From: an uncultured Actinomycetes bacterium
Lineage (GTDB): Bacteria > Actinomycetota > Actinomycetes > Mycobacteriales > Nakamurellaceae
Assembly: GCA_937926105.1 (NCBI GenBank)
Contig: CALANS010000176.1
Span: forward strand, 1 to 64,000
Reading direction: 5' to 3'
Length of the DNA: 64,000 nucleotides
The notes under the pieces: generated by a model
What the model was told of the DNA's origin: nothing
What the model saw: only the letters and a program-made list of their open reading frames with translations
Database searches by the model: none
Translations under genes and position numbers: made by a program
In this document: in pieces, positions 33,363 to 41,392 of the stretch
Layout of the letters: the number at the start of each line of letters is the position of its first letter
Position numbering within the stretch: the first letter of the stretch is position 1

Positions 33363-34376
33363 ATGATGCGGTTGGGTTATAAGGCGTCTGCGGAGCAGTT
33401 CGGGCCGGTGGAGTTGGCTGATTTTGCGGTGCAGGCGGAGGAGGCCGGGTTCGATTCGGTCTTCGTGTCGGATCATTTTCAGCCGTGGCGGCATGATGGT
33501 GGGCATGCTCCGGCGGCGTTGCCGTGGTTGGGGGCGGTGGGTGCTCGTACGTCCAGGGTGACGCTGGGTACGAGTGTGTTGACTCCGACGTTTCGGTATC
33601 ACCCCGCGGTGATCGCGCAGGCGTTCGCGACGTTGGGGTGTCTGTTCCCGGGTCGGGTGGTGTTGGGCGTGGGGTCGGGGGAGTCGCTCAATGAGGTGGC
33701 ATTGGGGTTGGCCTGGCCGGACGGTAAGGAGCGGTTCGCGCGGCTGAAGGAGGCCGTGACGTTGATCAAGAGGTTGTGGGCTGAGGAGCGGGTGAGCTTC
33801 GAGGGCACCTTCTACTCCACCGATCGGGCCACTATCTACGATCGGCCGGCCACGCCGGTGCCGTTGTATATCGGGGCGTCGGGTCCGGCGGCCACCCGGC
33901 TGGCCGGGCGGGTGGCCGATGGTTTCATTACGACGTCGGGTAAGGCAGCTGCGTTGTATCGGGACACGCTGTTGCCTGCGTTGGCCGATGGCGCGGGCAG
34001 GGTGGGTCGGCAGCTGTCGGATCTGGATTTGATGATCGAGATGAAGGTCTCGTTCGACACCGATGGCATGCGGGCGCTGCAGGACACCCGGCATTGGGCG
34101 GCCTTGGCCCTCTCGCCGGAGGAGAAGACCCATGTCGAGGATCCGATCGAGATGCAGCGCTTGGCGGATGCGTTGCCGGCGGAGCGGGCGGCGTCTCGGT
34201 GGATCGTGTCGACCGATCCGGATGAGCATGTGGCACGGATCAAGCGCTACCTGGATCTGGGCTTCAACCACCTGGTGTTCCACGCCCCGGGTCCCGACCA
34301 GTCACGGTTCCTGCGGCTGTACAGCGCCGAGGTGCTGCCCCGGCTGCGCGCCCTCGTCGCCGAGCCGACCGCCTGA
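33363..34376 (+). CDS. fgd: F420-dependent glucose-6-phosphate dehydrogenase
   Basis: A 337-residue luciferase-like TIM barrel that oxidises glucose-6-phosphate and reduces F420. It closely follows the actinobacterial Fgd pattern as I know it: LGYKASAEQFGP, SDHFQPWRHDGGHAP, LGTSVLTPTFRYHPAVIAQA, GSGESLNEVALG, KERFARLKEAV and FNHLVFHAPGPDQSRF. AAAGGAG lies 8 bases before ATG 33363; the adjacent ATG 33366 is also possible. Most of the gene uses third-position G and T (TTG, GGT, CAT, GAT, TTT) more than its C-ending neighbours, which may reflect separate ancestry. It supplies F420H2 for the F420 enzymes in the window. Confidence 0.95.
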   Translation: MMRLGYKASAEQFGPVELADFAVQAEEAGFDSVFVSDHFQPWRHDGGHAPAALPWLGAVGARTSRVTLGTSVLTPTFRYHPAVIAQAFATLGCLFPGRVVLGVGSGESLNEVALGLAWPDGKERFARLKEAVTLIKRLWAEERVSFEGTFYSTDRATIYDRPATPVPLYIGASGPAATRLAGRVADGFITTSGKAAALYRDTLLPALADGAGRVGRQLSDLDLMIEMKVSFDTDGMRALQDTRHWAALALSPEEKTHVEDPIEMQRLADALPAERAASRWIVSTDPDEHVARIKRYLDLGFNHLVFHAPGPDQSRFLRLYSAEVLPRLRALVAEPTA

Positions 34377-34479
34377 GCACTCTGACCCGCACAGGCGAGC
34401 GCGCCGCCCGCCTGGGTGAGCCGATCCACAGGTGCAACGATGGTGTCGGCGGGTCGGTCGATTGGTCGCGGAGGTCAAC

Positions 34480-35943
34480 ATGGCGGTAACTGGACAGCAG
34501 GTGGCGTCGGTGGTGTCGGCGGTGCCGACCGGGCTTCGGATCGGTGGCCGGTGGGTGGACACGGATGCCACGGTGAAGGTCGAAGATCCGTCGACCGGCG
34601 AGGTGCTCGCGGCGGTAGCGGATGCGTCACCGGCGGAGGCGATCGCGGCGCTGGATGCCGCAGTCGCGGCGGGACCGGCGTGGGCGGCGACGGATCCCCG
34701 CGAGCGTGGCGAGATCCTGCGGCGGGCCTTCGAGTTGTTGCACGCTCGAGCGGATGACTTTGCGTTGCTGATGACGTTGGAGATGGGCAAGCCGCTGGCC
34801 GAGGCACGCGGTGAGGTGACCTATGGAGCGGAGTTCTTCCGGTGGTTCTCCGAGGAGGCGGTGCGGATCGCCGGCCGGTACTCGGTGGCGCCGTCCGGTG
34901 GCACCCGCCTGCTGACCATGAAGCAGCCGGTGGGCCCGGTATACGCGATCACGCCGTGGAACTTCCCGCTGGCGATGGGCACCCGCAAGATCGGTCCCGC
35001 GCTGGCGGCGGGGTGCACCGTGGTGGTCAAGCCGGCCGCGCAGACGCCGTTGACGACGCTGGCCTTGATGCAGGTGCTGATCGAGGCCGGGGTGCCGGAC
35101 GGGGTCGTCAACGTGATCACCTCCTCGCATGCGGGGGCGGTGTCCGAGCCGATCATCTCCGACCCGCGGCTGCGCAAGCTGACGTTCACCGGGTCGACCG
35201 AGGTGGGCCGGACGCTGATCGCGCAGTCGGCGCAGCGAGTGCTGAAGGTGTCGATGGAGCTGGGCGGCAACGCCCCGTTCCTGGTGTTCGCCGACGCGGA
35301 TCTGGACCGGGCGGTGGACGGAGCGATGCTGGCCAAGATGCGCAACATCGGCGAGGCGTGCACGGCGGCGAACCGGTTCATCGTGCACGAGAGCGTGGCC
35401 CCCGAGTTCGGAGAGCGGCTGGCACAGCGGATGGGCGCGCTGACGATCGGGCGGGGCATCGATGATGGCGTGCAGGTGGGGCCGCTGGTGGACGCCGCCG
35501 CGGTGGCGAAGGTGACGGAGCTGGTCGATGACGCGGTGTCCTCCGGCGGCCGGGTGCTGACCGGGTCCGGGGCGCTCGACGGGCCGGGGTACTTCTACTC
35601 GCCGATGGTGCTGGCGGAGGTGCCGCCTACGGCGCGGATGTTCGCCGAGGAGATCTTCGGGCCGGTTGCACCGATCACGACTTTCGCCTCTGACGACGAG
35701 GCGATCCTGCTGGCCAACGACACCGAGTTCGGTCTGGTGTCCTACGCGTTCACCAGGGATCTGAGCAGAGCGGTGACGGTGGCCGAGCGGTTGGAGTCGG
35801 GGATGGTGGGGATCAACCAGGGCATCGTGTCCAACCCCGCGGCACCGTTCGGCGGGATCAAGGCCTCCGGCCTGGGGCGTGAGGGCGGACCGGAAGGCAT
35901 CGACGAATACCTGGAGACCAAGTACGTCGGCCTGGCGCTGTAG
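34480..35943 (+). CDS. gabD: Succinate-semialdehyde dehydrogenase (NAD(P)-dependent)
   Basis: A 487-residue aldehyde dehydrogenase: TPWNFPLAMGTRKIGPALAAG, KPAAQTPLTTLAL, cofactor loop FTGSTEVGRTL, catalytic Glu in MELGGNAPF and catalytic Cys in GEACTAANRF. The C-terminal FGGIKASGLGREGG..GIDEYLETKYV is the GabD type. GCGGAGG precedes ATG 34480; upstream codons in the frame are not family-like. It would oxidise succinate semialdehyde from GABA to succinate, linking to the gamma-glutamyl-amine genes downstream. It converges with a TetR gene 22 bases away. Confidence 0.88.
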   Translation: MAVTGQQVASVVSAVPTGLRIGGRWVDTDATVKVEDPSTGEVLAAVADASPAEAIAALDAAVAAGPAWAATDPRERGEILRRAFELLHARADDFALLMTLEMGKPLAEARGEVTYGAEFFRWFSEEAVRIAGRYSVAPSGGTRLLTMKQPVGPVYAITPWNFPLAMGTRKIGPALAAGCTVVVKPAAQTPLTTLALMQVLIEAGVPDGVVNVITSSHAGAVSEPIISDPRLRKLTFTGSTEVGRTLIAQSAQRVLKVSMELGGNAPFLVFADADLDRAVDGAMLAKMRNIGEACTAANRFIVHESVAPEFGERLAQRMGALTIGRGIDDGVQVGPLVDAAAVAKVTELVDDAVSSGGRVLTGSGALDGPGYFYSPMVLAEVPPTARMFAEEIFGPVAPITTFASDDEAILLANDTEFGLVSYAFTRDLSRAVTVAERLESGMVGINQGIVSNPAAPFGGIKASGLGREGGPEGIDEYLETKYVGLAL

Positions 35944-35965
35944 GGCCGGTTCGCGGCGGATCGTC

Positions 35966-36646
35966 CTAGCCCGCGGGTGGGCGGTGGCCCCGGCGGGCCG
36001 CCCGGGAATCCCGGTCCGTCCCGCCGCCGCTGGCGAGCGGCAGGAAGAGCTCGTCGACAATCGATCGGATACGTGCAGGACGTAGGGGCCGCAGGTCCAT
36101 CAGCATGTCGTGCCGTGCCAGGTCGAACGGCAGGGCGAGCACCGCCGGCGGGACGCCGTCCAGGTCGATCTCGCCGCGGTCGTGAGCGCGCTGGTAGATC
36201 ACCCGGACGCGGGAGATCCCCAGGGTCGCCCCCGGCTGTGGGGGGTCCTCGCCGAGGATCGTGTCGCGGACCTGTGCGGGCGTCAGACCGGTGTCGGTCA
36301 ACAGGCCGGAGAATGCGGCCGCCGACGCGATGGCCCAGAAGCTCGCACGCGCCCGGCTCATTGCCGTCAGCACCGCGAGCAGATCGCCCCGCAGGGATCC
36401 GGTGTCCGGAATGTCGATCGGGCGGGCCCGGCGGTAGTGCTCCAGCGCCGCCAGCACCAGTCGATCCTTGTTCTCCCAGCGACGGTAGAGCACCGCGACC
36501 CCGGTGCGGGCGCGGGCCGCAACGGACTCCATCGTCAGGTTCGCGAAGCCGACCTCGACCAGTTCCTCCCAGGCCGCGTCGAGGAGCGCGGACTCGAGCT
36601 CGTGCCCGCGCCGCCGCCGGCGGGGCGCGGGCTCGGCTGTCGTCAC
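35966..36646 (-). CDS. TetR-family transcriptional regulator
   Basis: A 226-residue regulator. After a basic stretch (PAPRRRRRGHE) the HTH covers about residues 15-62 (LESALLDAAWEELVEVGFANL ... VAARARTGVAVLYRRWENKDRLV). The C-terminal ligand domain is unremarkable and ends in an Arg/Gly-rich tail. GTG 36646 is preferred because it starts just before the HTH; a TTG at 36682 is in frame but lies inside an operator-like dyad. It is divergent from an MFS exporter across 89 bases carrying two matched dyads, so it most likely represses that exporter and itself. Confidence 0.9.
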   Translation of the reverse strand: MTTAEPAPRRRRRGHELESALLDAAWEELVEVGFANLTMESVAARARTGVAVLYRRWENKDRLVLAALEHYRRARPIDIPDTGSLRGDLLAVLTAMSRARASFWAIASAAAFSGLLTDTGLTPAQVRDTILGEDPPQPGATLGISRVRVIYQRAHDRGEIDLDGVPPAVLALPFDLARHDMLMDLRPLRPARIRSIVDELFLPLASGGGTDRDSRAARRGHRPPAG

Positions 36647-36655
36647 GATCCCAGC

Positions 36656-36679
36656 ATAAGAAAAGGTTGCGTTCCTTAT
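36656..36679. promoter_or_regulatory. Operator-like dyad 1 between TetR and MFS genes
   Basis: ATAAGAAA (36656-36663) and TTCCTTAT (36672-36679) form a 24-bp dyad with one mismatch in 8 pairs and an 8-base spacer. It has the same outer half-site (ATAAG/CTTAT) and the same total length as the second dyad 41 bp away. Confidence 0.6.
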
Positions 36680-36696
36680 CAAGCTCGCCTACTCTC

Positions 36697-36720
36697 ATAA
36701 GAGATGAATGTAACTCTTAT
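36697..36720. promoter_or_regulatory. Operator-like dyad 2 between TetR and MFS genes
   Basis: ATAAGAG (36697-36703) and CTCTTAT (36714-36720) form a perfect 7-bp inverted repeat within a 24-bp element, ending 15 bases before the MFS start. Its centre is 41 bp from dyad 1, close to four helical turns, so two TetR dimers would sit on the same face. Likely autoregulatory sites of the adjacent TetR (inference). Confidence 0.65.
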
Positions 36721-36735
36721 AGAGGACGCGTGCTC

Positions 36736-38235
36736 ATGACCACGACAGCGCTCCCTGTCCAGCCCGCGTTGTCGCCGCAGGTGCGCCGGGTGCTGACTGC
36801 CTTGATCGTCGGCGGGATCGCGGCGATCCTCGATTCGACGATGGTGACGCTGGCCATCCACACCCTCGCGGTGGAGATGAACACGGCCGCGGACACGATC
36901 CAGTGGGTCGCCACCGGTTACCTGCTGGCGATGGCCGTGACGATTCCGCTCACGGGATGGGCAGAAGGTCGTTGGGGCGGCAAGCGAGTCTGGGTGGCCG
37001 CGCTGCTGCTGTTCGTGACCGGCTCGGTGCTGTGCGCGGCGTCCTGGAATCCCGCCAGCCTGATCGGCTTCCGGATCCTGCAGGGCTGCGGCGCCGGCCT
37101 GATCTTTCCGCTGATGCAGACCCTCGCGGTGCGGGCAGCCGGCGGTCGGCCCACCAGCAGGTTGATGGCGGCCGTCACCATCCCGATCGCCGCAGGCCCG
37201 ATCCTCGGGCCGGTGGTCGGCGGCATGATCCTGCACTGGATGAGCTGGCGCTGGATGTTCCTGGTGAACGTGCCGCTCATCGCCGTCGGGTTGCTGCTGG
37301 CACGACAATTCCTGCCGGACGACCGCCCCGGCCAGTCGTCCCGTGGTGCGCGGATGGACCTGCTCGGGTTGGCGCTACTCGCACCGGCCTTGGCCGGGGT
37401 CCTGCTCGGGCTCTCCCAGCTGGCCCGGTCGGGCGGGCTGGGGTACGCAGGGGTGTTGGTTCCACTGCTGGGCGGCGTTGTGTTGCTGATCGCCTTCGTC
37501 GCCCGGGCTGCGCTCCCAGGCGACCGGCCGCGGATCGTCGACGTGCGCCCGCTGCGATTGCGCTCGCTCGGCAGCGCCGCCGCGGTGCTGTTCACGGCCG
37601 GGGCGGTGCTGTATGCCGCAATGTTCCTGCTACCGCTGTATTACCAGCGGCTGCGGGGCGAGAGCGCGCTGGATGCCGGACTGCTGCTGATCCCGCAAGG
37701 AGCCGGGGCTCTGGCAGCCCGATTCGTGGTGGGCAGGCTGGTCGAACGGTTCTCGGCGCGATGGGTGACGATGGGCAGTCTCCTGCTCACCGCGGCGGCG
37801 ACCGTCCCGTTCGCCTTCGCCGGGCCGGGCACGAACCTGATCTGGCTCGCGACGGTGCTGCTGATCCGGGGGCTGGGGGTCGGCGCGGTGCTGATTCCCC
37901 CGATGTCGGTGGCCTATCGCGACATCGAGCCGGCCGGTATCCAGCACGCCACCATGAACACCCGCATCGTCCAGCAGGTGGGTGCCTCATTCGGCACCGC
38001 GATCGTGGCCGTCGTGCTGGCCTCGCTGCTGGGGGACGGCGTCGCCGGCGCCTTCCACACCGCGTTCTGGTGGGCGACCGGCATCACGATCGCGGCGCTT
38101 ATCCCGGCGATGGCGCTGCCCGGCCGGCCCGTCACCGCTATCGTTCTAGGTCCGGCACCTCCTCCAGCATCCCCAACCCCAGCAGATCCGGCTCCAGCAC
38201 GGCCTTCTCGTCCGGCCGGAACGGCAGCACGCTAG
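36736..38235 (+). CDS. MFS drug exporter (DHA2 family, 14-TM type)
   Basis: A 499-residue transporter. It shows the N-terminal LDSTMVTLAIHTLA, QWVATGYLLAMAVTIPLTGWAEGRWGGKR (motif A), FRILQGCGAGLIFPLMQTL (motif B) and PILGPVVGGMI (motif C of drug/proton antiporters). AGAGGA lies 9 bases before ATG 36736; GTG 36730 is in frame. The last 35 residues are a Pro/Ala-rich tail overlapping the 3' end of the convergent DUF4032 gene by 98 bases. Probably exports a toxic hydrophobic compound under TetR control. Confidence 0.92.
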   Translation: MTTTALPVQPALSPQVRRVLTALIVGGIAAILDSTMVTLAIHTLAVEMNTAADTIQWVATGYLLAMAVTIPLTGWAEGRWGGKRVWVAALLLFVTGSVLCAASWNPASLIGFRILQGCGAGLIFPLMQTLAVRAAGGRPTSRLMAAVTIPIAAGPILGPVVGGMILHWMSWRWMFLVNVPLIAVGLLLARQFLPDDRPGQSSRGARMDLLGLALLAPALAGVLLGLSQLARSGGLGYAGVLVPLLGGVVLLIAFVARAALPGDRPRIVDVRPLRLRSLGSAAAVLFTAGAVLYAAMFLLPLYYQRLRGESALDAGLLLIPQGAGALAARFVVGRLVERFSARWVTMGSLLLTAAATVPFAFAGPGTNLIWLATVLLIRGLGVGAVLIPPMSVAYRDIEPAGIQHATMNTRIVQQVGASFGTAIVAVVLASLLGDGVAGAFHTAFWWATGITIAALIPAMALPGRPVTAIVLGPAPPPASPTPADPAPARPSRPAGTAAR

Positions 38236-39403
38236 CCATGTACGAGCGGGTGGCGTCTTCCATGCTCACCTCGTGCCCGGCAGCCTCGGACAGGAACCAG
38301 CGGTGTTCGAGCACCTCGTGGAACACCTCGGCCGGCTCCAGCTTTTCGCCCAACTCCGGTGGGATGGCCTCGATGACCGGTTCGAACACGTCGCTCATCC
38401 AGTGCCGCGCGACCGTCAACTCGTCCACCTGCGTCTCGGGCATCACGGCCTGCCCGCGGAAGGTGTCCAGGTCGTTGAGGATGCGCCGTGCCTGGTTCTC
38501 ACCCACCACCTCCAGCCCGGTCAGCTCCATCAGCCGTCGCCGGTGGTGCCCGGCCTCCACCACCTGGGTCTGCACCATCACGTGCGGGTTGCCGTCGACC
38601 TCGGCGACATCGAGTTGCGCGACGTCGTAACCCAAGTCGTTGAGCCGGCGCAGCCGCTGCTCGATCCGCCACCACTCGTCCTCGCCCATCGTCTGAGGCG
38701 CCGTCAGCTCCGCCCACAGGTGGGAGTACCGCTCCAGCACCGACAGCGCGGTCTCGACCGGGTCGACGTGCTCGGGAAGCAGGCCGGACGATTCCAGGTC
38801 CAGCAGCTCGCCGGCCAGGTTGGTCTCCGCGATGTCCAGGTCGTTCTGCCGCTGGCCGTCGGAGAGCTGGGTGCGGATCTCACCGGTCTCGGCATCCACC
38901 AGATACGCCGCCAGCGCCCCGGCGTCCCGCCGGAACAGCGTGTTGGACAGCGAACAGTCGCCCCACGCGAATCCGGCCAGGTGCAGCCGAACCAGCAACT
39001 CCGCCAACGCATCCAACAGCTTGGGCTCCAGATCGGGGTCCAGTCGGCGGGAGAACAGCGCCCGGTACGGCAACGAGAAGCGCAGGTGCTTGGTGACCAG
39101 CGCGGCGTCCAATGCCTCCCCGCCCGGCGTCGCGCGATTGGCGACCACGCCGACGGCTTCGACCACGGGCACCCCCGTGCGGGCCAGGGTACGCAGCTGC
39201 TGGTACTCGTGCTCGGCCAGGCGCTGGTTGATCTCCTTGATGGCGTAGACGATGCCGCCGATCCGCGCGAAGCGCACCACGTGCCGGGAGATGCCGCGGG
39301 GCAGGCTCACCAGCAGGTCGGCGGGCCAGCTGGCCAGCGGCGACGACCACGGCAGCGTGAGCAGGTCCATCGGGTCCGGGCCGGACGAGAATTGCATGCG
39401 CAC
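38138..39403 (-). CDS. DUF4032 protein with kinase-like N-terminal region
   Basis: A 421-residue protein. The N-terminal 210 residues look like a lipopolysaccharide-kinase/APH-type fold (RFARIGGIVYAIKEINQRLAEHEY for the nucleotide-binding Lys region; LLVRLHLAGFAWGDCSLSNTLFRRDAG resembling a catalytic loop with D.S..N; YLVDAETGE resembling the metal-binding DxE). The C-terminal half is the conserved DUF4032 domain (RILNDLDTFRG, HWMSDVFEPVIEAIP, FHEVLEHRWFLSEAAG). GTG 39403 or ATG 39397 both fit. The role is unknown; the family is widespread in actinobacteria. Its 3' end overlaps the MFS gene. Confidence 0.85.
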   Translation of the reverse strand: MRMQFSSGPDPMDLLTLPWSSPLASWPADLLVSLPRGISRHVVRFARIGGIVYAIKEINQRLAEHEYQQLRTLARTGVPVVEAVGVVANRATPGGEALDAALVTKHLRFSLPYRALFSRRLDPDLEPKLLDALAELLVRLHLAGFAWGDCSLSNTLFRRDAGALAAYLVDAETGEIRTQLSDGQRQNDLDIAETNLAGELLDLESSGLLPEHVDPVETALSVLERYSHLWAELTAPQTMGEDEWWRIEQRLRRLNDLGYDVAQLDVAEVDGNPHVMVQTQVVEAGHHRRRLMELTGLEVVGENQARRILNDLDTFRGQAVMPETQVDELTVARHWMSDVFEPVIEAIPPELGEKLEPAEVFHEVLEHRWFLSEAAGHEVSMEDATRSYMASVLPFRPDEKAVLEPDLLGLGMLEEVPDLER

Positions 39404-39422
39404 GGCCCGAGCCTAGTTCGCG

Positions 39423-39468
39423 CTCGTGAGTCTGAGGTGGCGCCATCACGCCACCTCAGACTCACGAG
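39423..39468 (-). terminator. 46-base perfect hairpin, family A
   Basis: Arms CTCGTGAGTCTGAGGTGGCG (39423-39442) and 39449-39468 pair perfectly over 20 bp with a CCATCA loop. It starts 9 bases beyond the stop of the minus-strand 2-hydroxy-acid oxidase gene, so it probably terminates that transcript; no T-run follows. Related elements are at 46326-46369 and 57587-57632. Confidence 0.75.
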
Positions 39469-39476
39469 ACGGCAGG

Positions 39477-40562
39477 TTATCGGTGACGGACCATGCCCCG
39501 GTCCAGGTCGTTCAGGGTGGTGGCGCCCATCGCGGCCATCGCCTGGACGAGTTCGGCGGTGAGCCCGCCCAGCACCGACGCCACCCCGTCGGCCCCGCCG
39601 GCGGTGAGCCCCCACAGCACCGGGCGTCCCACCCCGACCAGACACGCCCCCAGCGCCAGCGCGCGCAGCACGTCGACCCCGGACCGGATGCCGCCATCCA
39701 CCATCACCGGAGCCCGCCCGGCGACCGCGTCGAGCACCGACGGCAGCGCGCTCGCGGTCGGGATGACCCCGGCCACCTGGCGGCGGCCGTGGTTCGACAC
39801 GATCACCCCGGCGGCGCCCGCCCCGATTGCGCGCACCGCGTCGGTCGGATGCAGCACACCCTTCACGTGCACCGGAAGCCCGCAGTACGAGGCGATCTCG
39901 CCGATATCGTCCAGCGTCAACCCGCCCTCGTACTGGGCGGACATCTGTTGCCAGGTCATCCCGGGAAAGTTGCCCGGCAGCGCCGTCAGCCTGGACTGCA
40001 CCGTCTGCCGGAACGGAGCGCCGGATGCCGTTCCGGCCAGATCCACGGTCAGCACGACGGCGCCGGCCCCGGCCGCCACCGCCCGATCCAGATACTCCCG
40101 GCTGCGCCCCCGGTCGCGCTGCAGGTACAGCTGCGCCCACCACGGGCTCGTCGTCGACGCGCCGAACGCCGCGACCTCCACGGTGGCCGAGTTGGAGTAG
40201 ACCATCAGTGCGCCGCACCGGGCCGCCCCGCCGCCGGTGGCGACCTCGCCGTCCGGGTGCGCCATGCCGTGGCCGGCGCTGGCCGCCACCATGACGGGGG
40301 TACGCAGCGTAGCCCCGCCGCGGTGCACGTCCGGCGACAACGTCACCGATGTATCCGGCGCGCCGGCGCCACGCAGCACCCGGGGAATCAGATCCAGTGT
40401 CTGCCAGGCCGCCGCGTCGCGATCCGGCAGGCCCGGCGTCGCATCGGCGGCCATCGCGTCCGGGTCCGCGGTGGCTTGGTAGTAGGCCCACACCAGGTCG
40501 TCCAATGCAGCCCGCGCGGCGCCCTGTAGCTCGGTCAGGTTCACCGCCCCATCTTCGGCCAT
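39477..40562 (-). CDS. FMN-dependent alpha-hydroxy-acid oxidase/dehydrogenase
   Basis: A 361-residue TIM-barrel enzyme of the lactate/glycolate oxidase family. Visible motifs: PVMVAASAGHGMAHPDGE, WAQLYLQRDRG (FMN Gln region), VHVKGVLHPTDAVRA (flavin-stabilising Lys), VIVSNHGRRQ (catalytic His and substrate Arg) and VDGGIRSGVDVLRALALGA (FMN phosphate). It oxidises a 2-hydroxy acid to a 2-oxo acid; the substrate is unclear. It lies 111 bases downstream of the PuuD-like gene on the same strand, so glycolate- or lactate-like products of the amine pathway are possible but unproven. Confidence 0.88.
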   Translation of the reverse strand: MAEDGAVNLTELQGAARAALDDLVWAYYQATADPDAMAADATPGLPDRDAAAWQTLDLIPRVLRGAGAPDTSVTLSPDVHRGGATLRTPVMVAASAGHGMAHPDGEVATGGGAARCGALMVYSNSATVEVAAFGASTTSPWWAQLYLQRDRGRSREYLDRAVAAGAGAVVLTVDLAGTASGAPFRQTVQSRLTALPGNFPGMTWQQMSAQYEGGLTLDDIGEIASYCGLPVHVKGVLHPTDAVRAIGAGAAGVIVSNHGRRQVAGVIPTASALPSVLDAVAGRAPVMVDGGIRSGVDVLRALALGACLVGVGRPVLWGLTAGGADGVASVLGGLTAELVQAMAAMGATTLNDLDRGMVRHR

Positions 40563-40673
40563 CCGGTGATCCGCCGCGCGATCGCGGTAGCCAGTGGGCG
40601 CCGGCCGCCTGGGGTGCCGGGCGGCACGCTGCTCAGCAGTGACCGCCCGGGGTGTCGGTGACCGTCGCCAGCG

Positions 40674-41381
40674 TCACCGCCGTGCCGCACCCACCAGCGC
40701 CGTGAACAGCCGCAGGTCGGAGCCGACTTCGGGATGCCACTGCACCGCCAGCCAGAACGACCGGTCAGGGTCTTCGATCGCCTCCAACAGCCCGTCCTCG
40801 GCGTGCGCCGCCGCCAGCAACCCCGGATGATCGGCGACGGCCTGATGGTGGTGGCACGGCACCATCGCCTGGTTGCCCAGCACGCTCGCCAGCCGGCTAC
40901 CCGGCACGGTGCGCACCGTCACCGAACCGTAGACGCCGGGTCCGGGGGAGTGCACGTCATGGCCGACGACATCCGGAACATGTTGCAGCAGCGATCCTGT
41001 CGCGTGCACGGCCATCATCTGCATGCCCCGGCACACCCCGAGCGTCGGCAAGTCCCGGCCGGCTGCGCCGTCCAGCATCGCCCACTCGGCGGCGTCCCGG
41101 TCGGCCCGCCATCCAGCGGTGTGCGGGCCGGGCTGCTGCCGGTAGCGGGCCGGGTCGACGTCCGCGCCACCGGCAATCACCAGGCCGTCGACGCGATCCA
41201 ACGCGGCCAGCGCATCGTCGGCATCCGGGTAGCTGGGCAGCAGCACCGGAACGCCGCCGGCGGCGCTGACGGCGCGCGCGTAGGCGGCCGGCAGCAGATC
41301 GGCGGGGACCTGGTGCCAGGAGCCCCAGTCGGCGGGCTCCCGGTAGGTGCTGATCCCGATGACCGGCTTGGACCTCGCCAT
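40674..41381 (-). CDS. PuuD-like gamma-glutamyl hydrolase (class I amidotransferase fold)
   Basis: A 235-residue peptidase C26 protein. The triad is visible: nucleophile Cys in LGVCRGMQMM, His and Glu in VQWHPEVGSD. The N-terminus KPVIGISTYRE and VDGLVIAGGADVDPARY are typical of PuuD, which removes glutamate from gamma-glutamyl-GABA. It starts 11 bases after the SDR gene and belongs to the gamma-glutamyl-amine set. In this context it would release the amino-acid product and glutamate in the last step. Confidence 0.9.
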   Translation of the reverse strand: MARSKPVIGISTYREPADWGSWHQVPADLLPAAYARAVSAAGGVPVLLPSYPDADDALAALDRVDGLVIAGGADVDPARYRQQPGPHTAGWRADRDAAEWAMLDGAAGRDLPTLGVCRGMQMMAVHATGSLLQHVPDVVGHDVHSPGPGVYGSVTVRTVPGSRLASVLGNQAMVPCHHHQAVADHPGLLAAAHAEDGLLEAIEDPDRSFWLAVQWHPEVGSDLRLFTALVGAARR

Positions 41382-41392
41382 GATCGTCTGGT

